Source of the DNA: Moringa oleifera | Taxonomy: Eukaryota; Streptophyta; Magnoliopsida; Brassicales; Moringaceae | Reading direction: 5' to 3' | Assembly (NCBI GenBank): GCA_021397835.1 | Contig: JAJFZO010000609.1 | Coordinates: 4,590,001 to 4,654,000, forward strand | Length of the DNA stretch: 64,000 nt | Part shown: positions 25,961 to 37,639 of the stretch, in pieces | Layout of the letters: the number at the start of each line of letters is the position of its first letter | Position numbering within the stretch: the first letter of the stretch is position 1 | Position numbers and translations under genes: made by a program | The notes under the pieces: generated by a model | Databases searched by the model: none | Told to the model about the DNA's origin: nothing | Seen by the model: only the letters and a program-made list of their open reading frames with translations

Positions 25961-26479
25961 TTTTCTTTTATATTTTACCCTTACGATTTTGAAGGTTTTG
26001 ATTTTTTTTTGTTTTGTTTTTTGGGTCATATGTTAAATAAGAATTTCACTCAAAATGCAAAAGGTATCATCTTTTAATTATTTGTCTCACATTTAATAAA
26101 TTTTGAGCTACTACCAGTAGAACTCTACCAATATACCTCTTATCTTTTTCTTTTATTAGCGATAGTAGTACCTTTACCTCAAAAATTCATCATTCTTAAA
26201 TTTTACTTTGGTTTTAACTTTTATCAAGCTGCGAAAAATGTTTTTATCTTTTGTAATGCGATTGTTGCAATTGCTAAGTATGTAGTAACATTATTTTCTA
26301 CAAGAGCTCCTAAAGAAGCGTAAGAAAGATAATTTTCATCTTATTTTTCTTTTAATAAAATTAACTTGACGATTTCTCTTTAGTTTTCAATCTTTTTTTA
26401 TGTGTGGCCAATTTTTTTTATATAATTTTGATATTGTGGTACTTCCTCTAAAGAAATAACGTCTTCTCAAATTCCATAT

Positions 26480-27060
26480 TGATAAGAAATGCTCTTATTT
26501 TTAGATTATTTTTCTTAGCTATACTTATTTTCAAAATTTTCATTTGAATTTTTTCCATTTTCTTTTGAGTTTTAAGACTGTATTTTAATTTTAGATTGAC
26601 AAGCATTTTTCAAAGAATTTTCACCATTTCTACTCATCTTTTTTCATGTGCTTCAAGAGAACCATTAATACTGTAGATGATTTAATTATGCTTTATATTT
26701 TTCAATAATAAAGATTACAACACCATCTTTTATTTTTCTTTTGTAACTAATTAATATTTGCTCTAATATTTTTTATCAAAAATATATTTTCTCTCTAGGC
26801 TCTTATCTGATTTTTTAAAGTTCTTGAATAATAATCTTTTGCAATCTCATTAACATTCATTTTAATATTTTCAAAATCTCTTCTTAGTGATTTGAGTTTG
26901 ACAATATATAATTTTTTTATTTCCTTGAAACTCTTTCAGTGTGTCCCAACGTCCTTTAGTTGTCGTAGCTCCCATGATTTTTAGGAAGATATCATTTGTC
27001 ATAGCTTGTTGAAGTGAAAATATTGCTTGAGAATCTTTTTTTGCATATTTTCTTCCAATA
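26480..27060 (-). mobile_element. copia gag remnant
   Basis: On the minus strand: KDSQAIFSLQQAMTNDIFLK, then GRWDTLKEFQGNKK, and later SINGSLEAHEKR. These are hallmark segments of UBN2-type copia gag proteins (AxxFLQQALxxEI, AWxTLKxEYQG, LxGSLQAHExR). Frameshifts and stops interrupt them. Confidence 0.75.
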
Positions 27061-27272
27061 CTTTCTTCAGAGATGCAAAAAGAATGGAAGTATCTTTAGG
27101 GATTGTGAATGCTTCTTCACAACATTTACATAAATTTTAAACAAAAACAAGTCATTGTAATGGACAAAAAAATTATAGTTTTTTTTTTCCATAAAAGACT
27201 TGAAAAGGAATAAAACAATGGCCAGAATTTTTCATTTGACTAAAAAGGTATGTCCAATAGATACCAAATGTA

Positions 27273-27284
27273 CCGCTGACACCA
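27273..27284 (-). other. Probable primer-binding site of the copia element
   Basis: Directly inside the right LTR the minus strand reads TGGTGTCAGCGG, close to the usual copia site TGGTATCAGAGC that pairs with initiator tRNA-Met. It supports this LTR being the 5' LTR of a minus-strand element. Confidence 0.5.
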
Positions 27285-27664
27285 TGGATGGCTTTTATGT
27301 TTAAGAAAATAGTTTAGGTTAGGCTGAATATGAATATTTATAAAATGAGCAAAGTGAGAGTTTATTACAAACAAGTGATAGCAAGAAAGATAGCATTTAT
27401 ATTTCTTAAAGCTTTGTCATTATGCTCGCCTAGTTACAAGAAGAGATTACACTTCTCAAAGCTTTCTCACTATGCTCGTCTAGTTACAAGAAAAAATTAC
27501 ACTTATTCAAAAAATTCATCATTCCATGTGGAATTGTTTAAAGCTTATTGAAGTCAGTTTATAAGTCTGAAAGATGATTTGAATACTAAGCTCTCCATGT
27601 TTTTGGAGAGTCTAAATTTTTTTTAATTGATTTCATCTATTCTAGAATCATGCATCAATTCATC
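27285..27664 (-). repeat. 5' LTR of the minus-strand copia element
   Basis: Partner of 21077-21438. It contains an internal 50-bp tandem duplication (27408-27457 and 27458-27507, each starting aaagctttgtc/aaagctttctc and containing tagttacaagaa) that the other LTR lacks, so that duplication arose after insertion. Confidence 0.65.
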
Positions 27665-28490
27665 CGAAACAAACAAACACTATGATCCCACGCACAATCG
27701 CAACACAACTCTTGAAGTGCCTAAAATTTATATTTTTGCCAACAATAATTCAAAAAGCTAGAAGAGTCAGACAACCTCTACCATGCTACGCCATCCAACA
27801 GAGACTAGACCTAAACACGAAATCTTTAAGCTTAAAGTGTTGATGAAAGCCATATGTAGAAAACTATCACTTTAATTGATTTTTCTTCCGAATTTTTGAC
27901 TAAGACAGTTGACTTTTATATAGACAATAGAAGTTAGTGAATTTTAGTCTATCAATTCTTTGAGAATCATTGACTAAAATACCCATCTTATCCCATAAAC
28001 AGGTCTTCTACTTCCCTACTAAAATTCTAAATCTTAAATTACTTTATTTCTCTATGTTTGCGGCTCTCATTTCAAATCTTAAAAACTTCACCATTTTTTT
28101 TTTGTTTTGTCACAACATTACTACTAACATTTTCTAAATATGTCGATAAGTGATTTAGAGAAAAATACCTCCCTATTTCAACATTTGCTAGTTTTGCACA
28201 CCACTTTCTCTAAAATTTAATTATTTCATGGTTTCAATATTTTTCTTTTGTTTAAGCTTAAAATTATTTGGTAAATTGATTTTATCTCATTTTTGTATTT
28301 TTAATTTTTACATAATTGTTATAATTATTAAATTGTTAATAATTTCTCATAACTTGTTTGATTTTTTTTTTGTAGAAAAAAAATCGAAAGATAAATTTTA
28401 GGATCACCATTGAGGCAAGCTATTTTATTTTTGCTTTATATGAATTGCTTCTGGATTTATAATTTAATTTTATGTTGTAACTACATAACT
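27665..28490. other. AT-rich spacer, no gene seen
   Basis: Contains homopolymer T and A runs and no conserved reading frame or element ends that I can support. Confidence 0.6.
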
Positions 28491-28499
28491 TGAGAATAT

Positions 28500-28785
28500 A
28501 GATTAGCTAAGCAGCAGCATCACAACTTCACTCCTCCCAGTATCCCTGAAGTATAAACATGGATCATAGCTACTTCTTTTGAAATCTTCTTGGATTACAA
28601 AAGAGCCATACTTCTTGTTCCATTGCTTGAGTGATTGTTTCAAGCCATATAAGATTTTTCTACGCAAGTAGACGTGATCTTTTCTCCCCTTTTCTTCAAA
28701 GCCTTCTGGTTGGTTCATATAGATGGTTTTCCAAATTCTTCATGAGGAAAGCTGTCTTTCTCTCTATCTTGGCCATCATTACACG
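28500..28785 (-). mobile_element. copia reverse transcriptase fragment (second family)
   Basis: On the minus strand the frame from about 28718 reads MNQPEGFEEKGRKDHVYLRR, then ILYGLKQSLKQWNKKYGSF and DFKRSSYDPCLYF. This is the classic copia stretch (family: QPEGF, LYGLKQSPRQWYKRFDSF, YDxCVY). A frameshift separates it from upstream KTAFLMK, where the family has KTAFLHG. It is better kept than the element at 21-27 kb and probably comes from another insertion. No LTRs were found. Confidence 0.8.
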
Positions 28786-28937
28786 TACTTTTTCATATTT
28801 CTTCCGAGCTTGTACTCTCACCATTACATTTTTATTTTAATTTTTTTTGGTTCTCTTTTGTGAATACTAGATGCTACGCGTGCTGATTTTTTTACATGGA
28901 CAGTTATGAGCAATGCAACATACTCACTTCATTTATT

Positions 28938-28940
<3 letters not shown>

Positions 28941-28992
<52 letters not shown>
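28941..28992. repeat. (TA)26 microsatellite
   Basis: 52 bases of uninterrupted TA, likely length-polymorphic. Confidence 0.95.
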
Positions 28993-28993
<1 letters not shown>

Positions 28994-29700
28994 CACAAAT
29001 GACTTTTGTTTTTTTGAAAGTTTGATGTGCAATTTTTTAGAAAAGATATTTAAATTAAATTGAGTTTCTAAAAATTACTGCTTTACTACTATTATTTTAT
29101 CACTATGAAATTCATATTATAATTTTTTATCATTTTGAATTAAATTGAGTTTTTAAAAATTAAAGATACATGATAATTTAATTAAATCATTTGTTAAGTT
29201 TTTTATTTTTAAAATTATTTATTTTTAAATAATATTATAAGTATAAAAATAAAAAGAATTATTTAATTTTTTGAGTTTATTTTTTAAAATAAATTTTAAT
29301 TTTAAAAACATCTTCAAATAAAATAAATTTAATTTATCAATTTAAATCAAATTGAGTTATATCAAAAAAATTTAAAATAAAATATTTAAATTACAAAGAA
29401 TTTTATTTAAACTTTTTCACATATAAACATAAAAAATATTCAAACTATTATTATAAAAATATTTAAAAATATATTTTAGAAATACATTGTTAAAATTTTA
29501 AAAATTATTTATTTATAAAAATTACCTAAATTTTTAAAATAAAATATAAAATCTATTAAAGTAATTTTTAAAACTTTTAATAATTAAATACAATAACTAT
29601 TTATAAACATTTTAAATTAAAATTTACATAAATAAATTTTAAAAATTAAAATTCAATTAAAAAAGGTAAAAAAAAATCAGTAGAATGGTTCTTTAGCAAG
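28993..29700. other. Very AT-rich spacer
   Basis: Consists almost only of A and T in short homopolymer runs. No gene or element ends seen. Confidence 0.6.
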
Positions 29701-29847
29701 CGACTCAGGCCAGCAATGATTGAGGAGAAAGCAAACATCCACAGATGGACCCCACGATAAGTGGAGTTGGGATGACAAAGCAGTTGATGAGCCATCATAT
29801 ACAGTACACCCACCATTCCTTGATTTTAGTTCGTATACTTTTGGCTT

Positions 29848-29899
29848 CCTAACAACCCAACTTTTTCGATATTTTCAAGATATCACTGTTAACACGTAC
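29848..29899 (+). repeat. Left copy of a 52-bp direct repeat flanking the Harbinger-like block
   Basis: Reads cctaacaacccaacttttt, then cgatattttcaagatatcac, and ends aacacgtac. The partner at 32306-32357 differs at a handful of positions. The two copies enclose about 2.4 kb of transposon sequence. Confidence 0.8.
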
Positions 29900-29974
29900 T
29901 TATTTATTATCATTCAAAAACAGTGAGCGGTCGAATCACAACAATGCATTTCATTCAGAATCTAACTCGTCGAA

Positions 29975-30480
29975 GTTTATAGGTTCGTCATCATTTTGTA
30001 TTGATTTAAATAATGATTTTGAAGATGAGAATTTGTATAATGATAATATTGAACCTCAATGTCCCGCTGGAAGGGACAAAGAGAAAATGAAGAAAACAAA
30101 AATAAAGAGTTCAAAGAATATTTCAAATCTATGAAGGAAGAAACAAATAAATTAAAAGAAATTATCCAAGGAAACGGTGTCTCTATGCAAGAAGCGCAAT
30201 CACTACTCTAAAAGAATGTTAAGCTCCAACTTTTGCGAACTCAAAATGAGGCAAAAAAGCTGAAATTACAAGAACGAAGAAAGAAAAACAAGATTTTAGA
30301 GAAAGATGTTGATTCTATAAAAGATCCGATATTACATGAAGTTATTTGAAATGAACAAATAAAAATTTATGCAAAACGAGGTCGAGATCAACAATATGAA
30401 GGAGTGAGTAGATCATTTAATGCTTTTGATCAATGTTTTGGTAGTGTAGGAAGAAGTGGAGATGACTTTCTCACATTTTA
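29975..30480 (+). mobile_element. PIF/Harbinger-associated NAM/Myb-like ORF remnant
   Basis: Plus-strand fragments read IEPQCPAGRDKEKMKKTK (family: RPxGxKKAKxK), then EFKEYFKSMKEETNKLKEII and KLKLQERRKKNKILEKDV, and end FGSVGRSGDDFLTF. This is the Lys/Glu-rich C-terminal half of the NAM-associated ORF1 protein that accompanies Harbinger transposases in plants. Two or three stops and one shift break it. No DDE transposase was found beside it. Confidence 0.6.
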
Positions 30481-30599
30481 AATAGTTTTAAAGTTAGTTT
30501 ATTATTGTTGGAGTATTTTAATTTTAATTAATGTTATAATTTCAGTTTAAGTTGTAACCGTTAATGTGTATTATATTTATTGTCCTATGTTATCAATTG

Positions 30600-31230
30600 A
30601 AAGAAATTTTATTTTTATCATGTTCATGCAAAAATTTAAATTATATCATAAATTATAAATTACTCTAAATTTTTATATATTTTTAAATAATAATTTTAAT
30701 ATTATATATAATAATAGTATTAATTAAATAAATTATTATTATTAATAATTTAAATAAAATTAAATTATACGTTAAATATTAGTTTTATTTTAATGAGATA
30801 TTCTTAATGGTGTAATTTTTTTTTAATAATATCATATATTTATTAAGTTATTGATCAAAAATATCTTTCATTCAAAAACTTTAAAAAAATAATTGTAAAA
30901 AAAAAATTAAGTACATCAATTTGGTGCAGTACGACAGCTGCACCAAATTGATGTACTTTAAAAAAATTATAAAAAATTATTTTTTATAAGTTTTTAAATC
31001 AAATATATTTTTGATTAACAACTTACTAAATGTATGACACTATTAGGAGAAAATTATATCATTGAGAATATCTCATCATGATATTTAAAACAAGATCAAT
31101 ATTCAACATATAATTTTATTTTATTTAAATTATCAATAATAATAATTTATTTAATTAATAATATTATTATATATAATATTAAAATTATTATTTAAAAATA
31201 TATAAAAATAATCAAGTAAAAATTATGATA
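30600..31230. repeat. Large palindrome, arms about 300-330 bp, centre 30907-30955
   Basis: At the centre the arms are perfect: aagtacatcaatttggtgcag and its exact reverse complement are separated by 5-6 bases. The arms extend outward with scattered mismatches to about 30600 on the left and 31230 on the right. For instance 'attattattaataattt' on the left pairs with 'aattatcaataataataat' on the right. The transcript of either strand would form a very long hairpin. Confidence 0.85.
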
Positions 31231-31545
31231 AAAATATTTTTATAAAACTTAATTGATAAATTATTAATTTTAAAATTAGTAAAAATTATAATTTATTATA
31301 TGATTTTAATTTTTTTAAAAAATATAAATTAACATTTTAAATTATATTAATTATTTTATTATTTTAAATTAATTAATTAATATTTATAAATATTTTTATT
31401 GATAATTATTATTTATATTATTAAAATAATATTATAACATCAATTTGGTGTAAATGTGTTGGAGCTGAAAAAAATTTGGTGTTAGAATATTCTGAAAAGA
31501 TCTTTTTTAACACTAAATTGATGTTAAATTTGGCGTAACGAAGAT
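30934..31545 (+). repeat. Copy B of a caccaaattgatg-ended repeat
   Basis: Begins ctgcaccaaattgatgtact and ends aaattgatgttaaatttggc. The same unit, in the same orientation, recurs at 31615-32302, and its first half is inverted at 30510-30928. No coding capacity. Confidence 0.7.
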
Positions 31546-31614
31546 GATAAAACGGCAAAATGCCATTCAAAATTGTTCAAATCCTCTCCAATGAGACGGT
31601 AAATTGGCTTCTGC

Positions 31615-32302
31615 AATTACTACACCAAATTGATGTGCTTTTAATAAAATTTAAAAAAATTATTTTTTTAAGTTTTGAATCAAATATATTTTTAATCAAT
31701 AACTTAACAAATATATAATATTATTAGGAAAAAATTATACTATTAAAAATATATCATCAAGATCTTTAAAACAAGACCAATATTTAATATATACCTTTAT
31801 TTTATTTAAATTAATAATAATAATTTATTTAATTAATTATATTATTATCTACTATTAAAATTATTATTTAAAAATACGTAAAAATTTGGAATAATTTATA
31901 ATTTATAATATGATTTAAATTTTTTATAAACATGATAAAAATAAAATTTCTTTCAATTAATACACAGTACAATAAACATAACAACACATTAATGATTACA
32001 ACTTAAATTAAAATTACTAATTTTAAAAATTAATAAAAAAATATAACTTATTATATAATATTGATTTTTTAAAAAATATAAATTAAAATTATAATCATAT
32101 TAACTATTTTATTATTTTAAATAAATTAATTAAATATTTATAAATTTTTTATTAATAATTATTATTTATATTATTAAAATAATATTATAACACCAATTTG
32201 GTGTAAATAGATTGAAGATAAAAAAATTTGGTATTAGAATATTCTAAAAAAATTTCTTTTTAACGCTAAATTGATGTTAAATTTGGTGTCAAGGGTTGGA
32301 GA
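31615..32302 (+). repeat. Copy C of the same repeat, with Tourist/Harbinger-like end
   Basis: Follows copy B closely and continues further inside (to a stretch matching the reverse complement of about 30510-30650). It ends aatttggtgtcaagggttgg, whose reverse complement, ccaacccttgacaccaaatt, resembles the termini of Tourist/Harbinger-type MITEs. No trinucleotide target duplication could be fixed. Confidence 0.6.
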
Positions 32303-32305
32303 TAG

Positions 32306-32357
32306 CCTAACAACCTAACTTTTTCGATATTTTCATGATATCACTATTAAAACGTAT
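32306..32357 (+). repeat. Right copy of the 52-bp direct repeat
   Basis: Partner of 29848-29899, beginning cctaacaacctaacttttt. It abuts the end of repeat copy C almost exactly. Confidence 0.8.
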
Positions 32358-33635
32358 GTACCCACTTAATCATAATTTGTTGTTTTTCACATTATTTAAA
32401 TAAAATTAATTTTATATGTCAAAAAATAAAATTAATTTTATTATTATAAAAAAAGAATTATACTAACACTCTTTTTAAAATAATAATACATAATAATTTA
32501 ATAAAATAAATAAATATATTTTTTATTTATTTTTATCTTACTATAATAAAATATAAAAATATTTTAATTTTTATTAAAAATTTAATTTAAATTAAATTAA
32601 TAAAATATTTTAATTAATTTTAAAATTAGATTTAGATTCAATACAAAGATGGGCAATTGTCCAACCATCGAAGAGTAGGACAGATTCAAATCATAATATA
32701 CTAAGAGTCTAAACAGATAACCCATCTCTATCTTATTCCGAAATAAAAGTTACGACTTTTAATTAAACATGATTAAGATAAAATTTAGAATAGATAAGAA
32801 ATTATTAAAAAATAACTTTAATTCAAAGGAATACAAACAAAAAGAAGAGAGTGATTCATTTCAAAACATACTCAAGACAATGCATATTAGAAAAAGATAA
32901 TTAAAAATTTTTTTGTAAAGCAACAAAAATAGATTTTGTTAGAAAAAGTAGTAAAAAATAAAAAACTTAAATTTAAATTTAAAAAATATATCATGCAAAA
33001 TTATTTAAAAAATTAATTAAAACAAAAATAGAAAAAATAAAATCTACAATATTCAAAGAAAACAAAAAATTTAAAAAAATAAAAGATTCAAAAACTTAGA
33101 AAATAAAAATGAAAAAATAATATAAAATAATTTATAATTTGAAACAATTCATAATCATAAAATATTTTATAGAAAAAATAAAAAAGATTTTTGATTTACA
33201 TTAATTTTTTAAAGAAAAATATAATAAAAATACAATAAATCAAACAATAAAAAATATAAATACAACAAAAATATAAAACGTATGTAAAGTAAATAAATAA
33301 AAGTATGTAAAAAATAAAAAATTTAAAAATTAGAAAAATAAAAAATGGAAAGTACCAAAAAAACTAAAAATCAAATAAATTAATAAAATTGCAACCACTT
33401 GATAGGTCTAATATTTTTCATTTTGTTGTACTAAAGTAGTTAAAGATGATAAAAATTTCTAAAAATTAAAATATAAAAAATTTATAAACAAGGTTAAAAA
33501 ATAAAAACAAATAAAAACTAAGAAAATCAAATAAAATAAAAAAACTAAGAAAAATAAAGTTACTAAAAAATGCTAGAAAATAAAAATGCTTAAAAAATAG
33601 ATAAATATGAGAGAACAAAGAATAGCCTTTACCTT
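32358..33635. other. A-rich, AT-rich spacer
   Basis: Dominated by aaaataaaa-type words, with only poor frames. Nothing recognisable. Confidence 0.6.
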
Positions 33636-33639
33636 ACTA

Positions 33640-34080
33640 AGAGTAAAGAATTTATACTTTTTCAAATTAGCATAAATTTTTTTACTCTCTCAAAATAACA
33701 AATAGCTGTCTAAGATAATTAATATGCTCCCCTTTATTCTTGCTATATACAAAGTATGTTATCAAAATAAACCACAACAAAAGAACCAATACATATCTTA
33801 AGTATATGATTCATAAATTACATGAAAGTAATAGGGGTATTGGACAATCCAAATAACATAACCAACCATTCGTAGAAGTTATCTCTTATTTCAAATGTTG
33901 TCTTCCATTCATCTGCAGGTCTCATTTTGATTTGATGATAACAAGTTCTTAAATTAATAAAATAGATGCGCCGCACTATCCATCAATTAAATCATCTAAC
34001 CTTGAATTGGAAATTGATAATTGATTGCGATTTTGTTGATAGCACGACTATCCATTTTTTATCTACTACTTTTATTTTTT
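33640..34080 (-). mobile_element. Ty3/gypsy reverse transcriptase remnant
   Basis: Minus-strand fragments in order: [17 protein letters not shown] (family: [21 protein letters not shown]), [11 protein letters not shown] followed by [12 protein letters not shown] (family: [28 protein letters not shown]), and SFVVVYFDN (family catalytic FVVVYFDDILIYS), then EHINYLRQLF. The catalytic second Asp reads Asn and several frameshifts separate the pieces. Confidence 0.8.
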
Positions 34081-34601
34081 AATTAAATAAAACCATTTAT
34101 TACGTCTAATATCAATAAGATTGACAAAAAAATAAAAATCAATATTTATTATAAAAATAATGTAAACAAAAAAATCTTAGTGCCAAAACATCATAAATTT
34201 ACAAAAAGAAAATGTAAATTCTGAAAGTCCAAAGTTAATGAATATGTATTTTCTTCTCTTCAATGTATTAGTTTAGGGCTGCATCATGCTAACCACAGGC
34301 AACCCAATTCCAGTCTATCATGGAAACAAGAAGCCTTCAAGAAAACTTAATTCAACAACTTGGCCTGTGGGGTCAATTTTCTCGCGAAAGAGAACTCAGT
34401 TTCTGTAGTCAACATAGATAACTAATCGGGGACTCATTTGCAGCAAAAGCACCTGACAATATGCCTTCTTTTTTTTTTACTTTTATAATCTGCGGCGGTA
34501 ATTGAACGAGATTCCAATTAGTTTTTAATCAAGCAAACGCAACTAGGCTTTCTTCTATCTACATCTTTCTCAGAAAAAGCTATTAACATTTGCTGATCCT
34601 C

Positions 34602-37595
34602 ATGCAAGCTGCCAAACCCATCTTCCTGTTCTTGTTTCTGTTCCTCTTCTTCTTCTTCTTTCTCGTTTCAAGATTTAACAGCTCAAACTCGCAAGCCTGG
34701 ATCAGGCAGCTTACTGGTATTCAGCCGCTGAACTCCCTGTCGCCGATGTCAACTCTGCTCTTTTCACTCATCTTCTCTGTTCTTTCGCTTACATTAACTC
34801 ATCCACCTACCAGCTTTGCATCAACTTATCCGATGTACAATCTTTTTCTGCCTTCGCCAACACTGTCAAAGGCAGAAACCCATCCATCACGACCCTTTTA
34901 TCTGTCTTTGTTGGAAGGCAAGGACGCTGCTCTTCGGCCTTCGCTTCGATGATGAATCAATCTTCTCACAGGAAGTCTCTCATTGATTCTTCGATAAGAA
35001 CAGCCAGGCTTTATGGGTTTCATGGCCTAGACCTCTGTGAGGTTGTGCCAAGTTTTCAGATCAATATGACCGATTTGGGTACCCTTTTTGAAGACTGGAG
35101 GACTGCCATAGCTTCTGAGTCAAAAGATTCTGGCAAGCCAGAGTTGGTTCTGATGATGACTGGCCATTACCCACCGGCTCTGGGCTCTGTCACCTAACCT
35201 ATTGACTCTATTAGCAAAAATCTCAATTGGGTACACCTCGCAGCTTATGATTACTATGTCCCTACGTTCAAAACGTAACCGGTCTTCATTCAGCTTTATA
35301 CGGTCCACTGGGGAGGGCTAATACAGACCAGAGCATAAGGGAAGGGCTAAGCTGAGGATTGCCGGCTAGCAAGCTGGTGTTGGGCTTGCCTTTTCATGGC
35401 TATGCTTGGACACTTGCCCACCCCGAAGATGACCGCAGAGTCGGAGCACGGGCTTCAGGTCCGGCCATCACAAAAGATAGTTCAATGGGTTATAAGCCTA
35501 TCAAATCATTCATCCAAAACTACGAATATGGGTCTGTGAAATTTACAATTTGACTTACGTGGTGAATTTGTTGGCCAATGGAAAAACATGGATCAACTTC
35601 GACGGCTTGGAGTCCATTAAAGCAAAAGTTTCTTATGCCAAACCAAAGGGGCTGCTTGGGTACCGCGCTTTCCATCCTTCCAACAACGACAACTGGGAAC
35701 ATTCTCGAGCAGGTATGATCTTACCCATTCAAGCAGAGATTGTTAAAGAAGATCTTGGTAGAGGAAACGAATAGGTGTTTTTTTTTTTTTTTTTGGTTGC
35801 TATTATAACAATAGAGCACATAGAAGCTGAAGATAATCTGGTGGGAAGATGCCTGACAGATCCTCGTGAATACATTCTAACATGAAGGAGGGTAATTTCC
35901 ACAGTTTTTGGGGAAGATGACGATAAGCAGAAGAAGAAAAAGTTGCTGTTGGTCATTCTAGTTACCATTTCCATGGCAATTCTCTTCATGGCAGGGCTGG
36001 TTTGCTACCTGAAAAGAAGAGCACTCAAGTCGAGAGGTAAACTTTTTCTTCCAAGTGTAAGAATCCATGGTTCTTGTTGCAGGAATATTGAAAAAGCAAC
36101 GGTTATAACTTCTGTTTTGGTTTGATCACAGGGGTCGTCAATACAATCAGGAGAACTCTATTCAAATTGGATATGGAATCATCAGCTGCTGAAAATCTTA
36201 ACAGCAATGGCCGAGATCTGCAAGTTTTCAGTTTTGCTGCCATTAAAGCAGCTACCAAGAACTTCTCATTTGAAAATAAGCTTGGAGAGGGCGGATATGG
36301 ACCTGTCTGCAAGGTAATAGAACTGCCATACAGTTAAATGCAACAGCGCCTGTGCTTCTTAATATGGCCAGTGGCTAAAATTTAGTGAAGAAACTACTCA
36401 GTGGCGTTGTTTTTCCAGGGTAAGTTACACAAAGGACAGGAAATAGGTATGAAGAGACTTTCCAAAACTTCAAATCAAGGAAGAGGTCAAAAATGAAGTT
36501 ACACTTACAGCCAGCCTTCAACATGTGAATCTAGTTGCCGTTCTGGGAATCTGCACTGAAGAGGATGAAAAACTGCTAATTTATGAGTACATGCCAAATA
36601 AAAGCTTGGAGTTCTATCTCTTTGGTGTACCATACTCTTTCTGCTTCATTCAAGCCAAAATAATGGCTTTGATATGCTTTCTGGATGAAGGTTTCAATAC
36701 ATTTTGCTCCGTTGCTTGCCCCATTTTTCTGATGGGTTGAGTAAATTGATGCGGACCCAGTGAGACCACATCAGCTGGATTGGAACAAAGGGGTTAAAAT
36801 CATTGAAGGTGTTACTCAGGGACTTCTTTATCTCCAAGAGTACTCCAACTCTACAGTCATTCACCGTGAGCTGAAGGCCAGCAACATTTTACTGGACAGA
36901 GATATGAATCCTAGGATATCAGCTTTTGGTGTTGCAAGGCTCTTCAGAAAAGATGAGCATGAAGCAAATACTTGTCGAATTGTTGGGACATAGTAAGTAC
37001 ATTTTCAATGTTTTTTCTTAGTAAAGATGTTTTTCTGCTAAAAGAATAACAATAATTTGTTCGATGCAGTGGCTACGTTTCTCCTAAGTATGTGAAGAGA
37101 GGAATATACTCTATGAAATATGATGTTTACAGTTTCGGAGTTTTACTTCTGCAAATCATAAGAGGAAAGAGGATCACAGGCGCATATGGCTGCAATGAAA
37201 ATCTGAACCTTTTAGAATTTTTAAGTCATTTCAGCTTTGGCTAGAATTTTAGCTGTTGACATACAGGAACCTGTAACTAGTTGGAACAATTTCAGGCTTA
37301 TGAACTGTGGAGAAGTGGTGAAGGCAAAGAGCTTTTCGGCCCATCACTGGATGACTCATCTTCATCTTGGAAGCTTATGAGGTGCTTGCAAGTAGCTTTG
37401 TTGTGCGTCCAGGAGAATCCATCAGATAGAGCATCCATGGTATACGTTTTTACAAAGCTGAAGCATGAACCTGCAGCCATGAAGTTTCCCAACAGTCCTG
37501 CCTTTTCCATTAAAAGAGATGAAGAAGAAGAAGCAAGTAGAGGTACAGTGGGTTTAGTCAATGATGCAACAATCACCCAAGTGGTAGGCCGTTGA
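34602..37595 (+). pseudogene. Decayed GH18 chitinase-like receptor kinase (CHRK1 type)
   Basis: Intact relatives fuse an extracellular GH18 domain to a membrane span and a Ser/Thr kinase. Here a hydrophobic signal peptide (MQAAKPIFLFLFLFLF) is followed by GH18 segments: RLYGFHGLDLCEV, NWVHLAAYDYYVP, LVLGLPFHGYAWTL, TWINFDGLESI. The membrane span (LLVILVTISMAILFMAGLVC) lies in exon 35905-36036 and the P-loop LGEGGYGPVCK in 36132-36313. The kinase continues in exons 36419-36625, 36748-36993, about 37070-37220 and 37295-37595. Lesions are a frameshift near 34706, TAA at 35195, a shift near 35276, TGA at 35353, a shift near 35545, a shift near 36485 and a broken junction at 37220-37294. Catalytic residues are also lost: the GH18 DxDxE motif reads HGLDLCEV, HRD reads HRE, DFG reads AFG and the APE position reads SPK. 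Not expected to be functional. Confidence 0.88.
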
Positions 37596-37639
37596 TAGCA
37601 TTTCATGAAACACGAAGATTCTGTAATCTCCATCAAACA

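Larger units (their letters stand above)
21077..27664 (-). mobile_element. Decayed Ty1/copia retrotransposon, interrupted by a nested element
   Basis: Two direct repeats (21077-21438 and 27285-27664) serve as LTRs, and gag, integrase and reverse transcriptase/RNase H remnants follow each other in minus-strand order between them. The pol region is split at about 22897-25300 by a second retroelement in the opposite orientation. Stops and frameshifts are frequent throughout, so the element is long dead. The LTRs share blocks such as 'agctctccatgttttt' and 'gcatcaattcatc' but have diverged considerably. No clean target duplication is visible at the outer ends. Confidence 0.75.

Noticed and set aside
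21077..27664. A 5-bp target duplication around the outer copia element
   Set aside because: Flanks (aggat on the left, cgaaa or gaaac on the right) do not match. The ends may be misplaced or rearranged.
34590..34952. A 120-codon ORF with a signal peptide as a small secreted protein
   Set aside because: Only the first 35 or so codons are real. The rest is the GH18 sequence read in the wrong frame after a one-base deletion near 34706.
35729..35989. Minus-strand frame of 86 codons in the GH18 kinase pseudogene
   Set aside because: Shadow of the plus-strand pseudogene and a poly(T) run; no similarity of its own.
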